DNA of 64,000 nt, taken from positions 27,580,593 through 27,644,592 of the forward strand of contig CM051516.1 of NCBI GenBank assembly GCA_028015205.1, given 5' to 3'. How positions within the stretch are numbered: position 1 is the first letter of the stretch; every line of letters begins with the position of its first letter. Of this stretch, positions 58,601 to 64,000 are shown one piece after another. Source of the stretch: Mytilisepta virgata. Lineage: Eukaryota > Mollusca > Bivalvia > Mytilida > Mytilidae. A program made the translations under genes and the position numbers. The notes below the pieces were generated by a model. That model saw only the letters and a list, made by a program, of their open reading frames with translations, did not search any database and was not told where the DNA came from.

Positions 58601-61600
58601 ATTTAGTTTATAGTGCATTGTTTACCAGGTGAGCGATTCAGGCTCTTGAGAGCCTCTTGTATTTACAATACACTAGTCCTGATTTATATGCAGATGATAC
58701 TACCATTCACTGTTCATCTTCTAATATATGTGACATCAGTAGCAAATGGAATTTTGATACATGTATACAAAATGTGCAAGAATGGTGTAATGAAAATGAT
58801 ATGATGTTAATCTAACAAAATCCAAATCAATGCTTGTATCATCCAGTGAAAGGATTAGAAACAATACTATCAATGTGTTCTTTAATAATATATTGCTGGA
58901 TAATGTTAAAAGTGAAAAATTATTGGGTGTTACGATTGACAACTGTTTATCTTGGTCTGAACATATACTGTACATGTATTAACAAACTAGTTTCAAAAAT
59001 TTCTTCTCGGCTTGGACTGATGTGCAGATTAAAAACTTATCTTCCATCAGAAGGTTTAATTTTGTACCATAATGGTTATATCTTACCATTGTTTGATTAT
59101 TGTTGTACAATATGGGGCCAAGCCAGTTTAGCAAATTTAGAAAAGTTGTATAAGTTACAAAAAAGGCCTGCAAGAATTATACTTAATGCAAAAAGAGACA
59201 TACCTACATGTACCAATATACTATTAAAAAAACTTGGATGGCTAACTATTTTTAAAAGAATTGATTATCACAAAGGTGTTTTAATGTTTAAATGCATCAA
59301 TAATCTTGCTTCAGAATATTTATTTGATGTCTTTAATACTGCTAATAATGCTTCAACTTATTCTGTGTTCAACAAAAAGAAGAAACTTGTTTTGTACCTC
59401 GTCCAAATACAAATTTTAGGAAGAAAGGTTTCAACTATTCTGGAATCATTTTATGGAATGCTTTACCGACAGACCTAAAATTTAATAAAAATATAGAAAT
59501 CTTCAAAAGAAATTATACAGATTACTTAAAGCTCCTTGAAGCTTTCTAAATTTGTTAAATTATAGTCACAGTATTGGAAGGCGAGATATTCTATTCTTGC
59601 AATGTTTATACTAAATGTAACAATTTTTGTGTCGCCTGTGGAACGCATGGTCGACACATAGGGATCAGTATCTGTCGTCCTGCGTCATTTGCGGAATTTG
59701 ATTAAACTTTCTCTGTGCATTAACCTTAATGCACAGGGGTGCATATATATTTAATTTTTAGAAAATTTTTATTTTTTCTCCTAAAAATTAACATTTTTGA
59801 AAAAAAAGGGGGGGGGTAAAAACTTCTATCCTCAACTACTCCATCACCGCTCACAGGAATTTGATGAAACGTTCTCTGTGCATTAACGTTAATGTACAGG
59901 TGTGCATATATATTTTATTTTTTAAATTTTTTTATTTTTTTTGGTAAAAATTGACATTTTTGAAAAAAAGGGGGGGTTCAAAACATTGCATATATTTTAT
60001 TTTTAGAAAATTTTAATATTTTCTGTAAAAATTGATGTCCGCAGGCGACACATGTCTTCCTTGGAAGACTCACACATTTTATTGATTATACATGTATATA
60101 TGTATATAGATGATCTACATGGTGTGGATCTTTGTAGAAATTGGATCATTGTTAGATTAATTTATTGTGTGCATTTTATTTATTTTATATTTTAATTGAG
60201 GGCCACAGGAATATTAGTATTTTAATGATAACTGATGTGTTACCCTCTTTAAATACATGTAAAGACATTACTTACATGTACTTACTTACTACATGTACAT
60301 GTAAGTATCAAATTGGTATGAGACATGTACGTTTATGGGTATACAATAAAAAATTATTATTTGTTACTATGCAAAATTACTTAGTGATTTCTTCTTCTTT
60401 TTTCCCACAACTTCTCCCCACCATTTTCAAGTTGCTTATAGAGCCCTTAATTCAATCATATTTTCTGTTAAAACAATTTAGAAAAAAAGAATACTTTTTT
60501 CCAGATATTATCCGACAAGTTTTTAATTGCATTTGGTCCCTGTAAGCATGGAAAATATAAAGATACCACCTATCAAGATACATATGTTCATGACATTGTG
60601 GATTATGAAGATGCTAAACGACACACAATTCTTGCTGCCGATCGTGTTCTTGCACCTTGGGAACCTGATGGTGAGAGATTTGGTCCTGGAATAGTCATTG
60701 ATGGGCATGAGAAAAGACAGGCAGTAGGTTAGTACACTTTGTGTTTAAATCAAATGACCAAAACTTGTGATGATAGTGGAAGATTACATATGGATTTATT
60801 TAAACAGAAACTTCATAAAATTCAAACCCAATAAAACGTGGAGTAAATAGTCCTGGAGTAATCCAATCATGAAATATGTCTGATAATCTTGAATGTGGAC
60901 CAATATGACCATTATTACTCAAAATACAAAAAGGAGCCAAAACATGTTTCAAAGATTTTCTCCTATGCAACTCTTAGGCTAATATTATTAAAAGAATGTT
61001 TCTTGGCATGAGGATCTCGAACAGTTGCTGAATATAGAAAAGTCAGGCAAAATATAATTAAAAATCATTTCCTCAAGATTACTAGACCAATTGAGACCAC
61101 ACCTTTTTTGAATAGTCTTTTTAATATTTTTGCCTAGTGTCAGTATTTCTAGCCAGTATGACTATAAACACACAGAGAAAAAGCAGCAAAAAATTTTTTT
61201 TTTAAAAATTCTCAGTTCAAAACAGTGATCAGGGAAATCTGGTTTGATGTCAAATTGACACCTGATTTCTTTTTATAATGTTTGATACATGTACCTTGTA
61301 GTTCCCATTTTTGGCTTTTGAAGTGCAAACAAATTCGAGATGTGAAATACAGGCTCTTGGTAGCCTCCATTTCATTTTATAAAGTCATGATATTATGTTG
61401 TCCATGTAACATTAATATAATCAATAATCAAATATTCACTATTTACCATTTAAAAGTGGCAGTCGAATATAAATTTAAATCGACATGCATTTGTACAATT
61501 ATCTGATAACATTATGATTTATCCGACTGACGGGAACTATCTTTTAGATTTGTCTTACGATATATTTACTTTTTATTTAACACAAATGTTTATACAGACA

Positions 61601-64000
61601 TTTTGAAGATGTTTTTGCATAGACAAAAAAGTATGTGTTTCTTGTTGCTATGGGTTTAAACCGCTCTGTTTTGGTATTTAGACATTTAACTATCTGAACA
61701 TGTAATTTCTTTAAATCATTGTTGACATATTAATGTAGTTAAGTCTGAGTTAAAACAGTTTCAGAATAAAACAACTTTAGATAAAGTAAACATTTTTTTT
61801 TAATTATGCCTTCAGCTTACGCAGCAGGGGCATTAGCTGCTATCCATGTCTGTCTACCTATCACACTTTGGTTTCCACTTTTAACTGTTGAAGTCACCAC
61901 AAGGTCTTCATCACAGTGGATACCCATATGTATTTACATCTTGTGTTTTCATTACTGCTGTTCCAGTCAAAATATCAAGAATTAAGATAATATTTTACAT
62001 AAAAATAAAGTAATATTCATGAACATTTATTCACATTTTTGCACTCTGGAAACAGCTTCTAAATACCTTAAAATCGTTTTCGACTGGGGGCTTCGCTTCC
62101 CCATTTTCCCGATGGAAAAATTGTCCATTTTGTTGTTTCTGAGTTTTGCCTTGTTGGTATAGGGAAGAGCCAAGCAAAATTGAGGTTTGCATTATATAAT
62201 CATGTCATTTAAGCATGAAAAATAAAATAGATTCGGCCTTCGTGTTAAATGCATGAACCTTCCAGCACATAAACAAAATTGAATAAAAAGTGCAAACATT
62301 TTGCATTACAATGATTCCTTACATTACTTGTACATGTAACAACAGGTAATACATTTCAGAATTTTTTTTTCAAAGTGTTTACATCTTCACTTTTCAAAAG
62401 CAAATCTTTATCAAAGAACTGGTATACATCAGTATAGATTAAGTTTTAATTTTACCAGAATTAACAATACCAAATAAAAGACCTATTAACAGGTTTATGG
62501 ACCAACCAACATTGATTTCTTCTGTATTGTATTAAATATTTAATGTTCTTAGATATATAGATTAACCTATACTTATATACCCAGAATAATTAATCAATCA
62601 ATCCTATTGAACATTAATCCCTTGGCCAGTAAATTTTCATTCATTTTTAAACACAAAAAGTATAGTTCTAAGCTTTTATTTCAGTTATGCTATATCCCCT
62701 AAGATTTTTCTTTTACATAATATATATTGCATGTATCCTGTTAGATTCTTCAAAGAAACAGGAAAAATTGTGTGTGTGTCTTGTGTGCATGCATGATTCA
62801 AGTCATACATATTGATATAAATTCAGCATGTAGTCAATTAAATTTTTTAGCAGTTTTAAAAAAAAAAGTTTCAGTTTTAAAATGTGATTTATATCTGTTT
62901 AAATCTTATTTGGATATTACATATTGGAGATTAAATGTAGTTGTAATAAGAAATTTAAATAGACAGATTATTGGTATATGGCACAAATGATTTTGGGGCC
63001 TCGGTGGCCGAGTGGTCTAGGTATTTCGTTATGACTGCTAATGATCACTAGCCTGTCAACGCTGGGGTTGTGAGTTCGAATCTCACCTGTGGCGGATCTT
63101 AATTGACAAGGATTGCCAATTTTCCTACCGAAGGTCGGTGGTTCTCTCCATGTACTCCGGCTTCCTCCACTAATAAATACTGGCCGCCGCAAAAATGCCA
63201 AATGGGCTGAAAACGGCCTTAAACCCCAACTAAACAAACAAACAAAACACAAAAAATTTTCAAAATATTTGTTTTTGAGATCAAACCATATTTGATAAAG
63301 AAATTGAAAAAATTAAATTACATTCTCAATAATGCTATATAGACATATATAACAAGTATCATTAAAATATAAAGATTTTACAGCTGACTGCACTTTTAGA
63401 CTATATATAATGTGTTCAGTTATCTCCCTTGTAATTTTTAGATCAGAGGTTGCTCATTTTTTAACATGTGTTTATATACATGTAACATAAAAAAGATAAG
63501 GATTTGATTTGGATATCTGCACATTGGTAGTGTCTAGCGGTCCTCAATTAGAATAGAATTTTATTGGAAAGTGAAAAAATCTAATATTTATCATGTGAAA
63601 AAATGTTATTTTCACTCGGGGAAGTGATACATGTAATAATGGTGGCAAAAGCTAGCATCTTTTGCTGTACATGTATAAACATTGATGTATAACAAACATA
63701 AAAGAACATAATCAGCTGCTTAAGTTAACAAAACTTTCTTTTTATTTACTTGCAGGTCCTGAAGATGAACAAATTACTGTGTCATTTTCAAATGGTAAAA
63801 CAGAAAAAATTCCTTTAGACACTGCAATATGGACACCAACGCCTGTTTACGAGAGATTGGCCTTAGAACTGAAAATGCCAAAAGAGGCCAGAGAAAGACT
63901 ACAGACTGAAGAGGGATATCCTAAGGAAACTTTGCCTGGATACCCAACTTCAGGACCTGTAGCTGAACCTGAGGAGTTTGGTAAAGCACCACCATTTGAA
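52631..64000 (+). CDS. VWA + DUF4537 protein, C11orf16-related (3' partial)
   Basis: Three exons seen: 52617-53626 (ATG at 52631, 332 codons), 60505-60727, and 63756 to the window end; splice sites are GT-AG and phases agree (0, then 1). Residues about 20-190 form a von Willebrand A domain with the metal-site pattern D28-T-S30-G-S32, a threonine near 102 (GTNTEGALL) and IVTDG at 120-124. Residues 217-224 (LCSVATSL) match a short motif I recall near the start of vertebrate C11orf16. Residues 241-281 are a Tyr/Pro/Trp-rich linker. From about 310 a Tudor-like DUF4537 region follows: GKKVLARRMDDGYFYLGTVK, then VLAPWEPDGERFGPGIVIDG (exon 2) and ITVSFSNGKTEKIPL (exon 3). The end lies beyond the window. 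The frame stays open a few codons upstream of the ATG to the acceptor, so an earlier start is possible. Function unknown; related VWA3-type proteins are linked to cilia and testis only by inference. Confidence 0.88.
54950..55655. repeat. Tandem duplication of about 355 bp, intron
   Basis: Two diverged copies in direct orientation. 'aataatagaatattacaaat' (54963) pairs with 'caataatagactacgaataa' (55320), and 'tctctcaaggactgtatttt' (55250) with 'tctctcaaggactgcatttt' (55613). 'gaaatgaaagaaaaaacata' also recurs in diverged form. Confidence 0.75.
56060..59550 (+). pseudogene. LINE split by a 2.5-kb hairpin element
   Basis: The left part (to 56176) ends in RT text GVPEGSILEHLLFLLYINDL. The right part resumes at about 58661 with YADDTTIHCSSS at about 58685, the catalytic aspartates. 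It continues through LLGVTIDNCLSWSEHI, PLFDYCCTIWGQA, KLYKLQKRPARIILN and FNYSGIILWNALPTDLK to a stop at about 59549. Between the parts lies the element 56177-58660. Frameshifts (for example near 58815 and 58975) break the frame. Motif style is CR1/Jockey-like. Lies in the VWA-gene intron. Confidence 0.85.
56177..58660 (+). mobile_element. Hairpin-class element inserted in LINE
   Basis: Begins with a hairpin at 56177-56207 (agctcaccagaccc...gggtcatgtgagct), then 'cgtccgtcgtccgtccgtaa' and long diverged repeats. 'tttggatttttgat' recurs at about 56338, 56840 and 57813, and 'aaaaatagaacataggggt' at about 56380, 56880, 57597 and 57850. It ends 'caggctcttgagagcctctt'. I recognise the start and end as a common bivalve repeat. 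It sits exactly between RT motifs YINDL and YADD, which dates it after the LINE. Confidence 0.88.
59630..60050. repeat. TIR-like repeat with G and T runs
   Basis: Left end 'gtgtcgcctgtgg' (59630) and right end 'ccgcaggcgacac' (about 60038) are imperfect inverted copies. Just inside the left end is 'ggtcgacacatagggatcag' and 'tctgtcgtcctgcgtc'. Two internal copies carry 'ctctgtgcattaa' (59710 and 59873), each followed by an A run and a G run. Confidence 0.7.
61805..61925 (+). repeat. Short hairpin-class remnant
   Basis: An imperfect hairpin, 'tatgccttcagcttacg' to 'caggggcatta' (61805-61835), is followed by 'tgtctgtctacc' and a single unit-like stretch. This looks like a truncated start of the 'tatgcc...ggcata' family. 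Confidence 0.5.
62995..63248 (+). mobile_element. tRNA-derived SINE, most complete copy
   Basis: Head 'gcctcggtggccgagtgg' (A box), B box 'gagttcgaatctcacc' at about 63072, body 'ggtcggtggttctctccatg', then 'ctgaaaacggccttaaaccc' and an 'aaacaaacaaacaaa' tail. Reference copy for the four related SINEs in the window. It lies in the last intron seen of the VWA gene. Confidence 0.9.

Overview
Eukaryotic (metazoan) genomic DNA, AT-rich, with intron-containing genes, GT-AG splice sites and a very high load of interspersed repeats. It is almost certainly from a bivalve mollusc and most likely a mytilid mussel (Mytilus or close relative). This rests on repeat text I recognise from mussel sequence: the 'ggccgtacggtgacctatag' block at about 5000-5440, the palindromic 'tatacgaccgcaaaa' element at 28852, and the 'agctcaccagacccgaaggg' element at 56177. 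The species is inference.

Three protein-coding genes can be assembled by hand. (1) PSMD13 (proteasome lid subunit Rpn9), + strand, 22423-37093: 13 coding exons, all phases consistent, 378 residues, complete. (2) NDUFB2 (mitochondrial complex I subunit), - strand, 48558-41865: three exons, 103 residues, convergent with PSMD13. (3) A von Willebrand A (VWA) plus DUF4537 protein related to vertebrate C11orf16, + strand, from 52631 and running off the right edge. It lies head-to-head with NDUFB2.

1-22.4 kb holds no host gene I can defend. It is a transposon graveyard: a 169-bp tandem array (360-1443), a 1.9-kb foldback-like element whose ends are inverted 15-bp minisatellites and whose empty site survives nearby (3864-5799, empty site 6386-6540), LINE fragments (7469-8195, 17355-18262, 20390-21130, 21750-22235), tRNA-derived SINEs and several TIR-MITEs. 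22.4-37.1 kb is PSMD13; its introns contain three TIR-MITEs, a nested hairpin element, minisatellites and a SINE. 37.1-41.8 kb holds a 141-bp tandem repeat, a truncated hAT transposase and a minisatellite with higher-order structure. 41.9-48.6 kb is NDUFB2, with intron 1 filled by tandem-repeat elements, including the same 141-bp family in the opposite orientation. 48.6-64 kb is the VWA/DUF4537 gene; its second intron holds a LINE split by a 2.5-kb hairpin element.

The most striking overall pattern is a set of at least ten repeats of unrelated sequence built to one plan: a short terminal hairpin, a tract of repeated 'gtccgt' or 'gtcgtc', then degenerate units that are about 140-170 bp where tandem copies can be measured. 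Exon boundaries were set by splice signals, reading-frame continuity and protein similarity recalled from the families; no alignment or transcript data were available.
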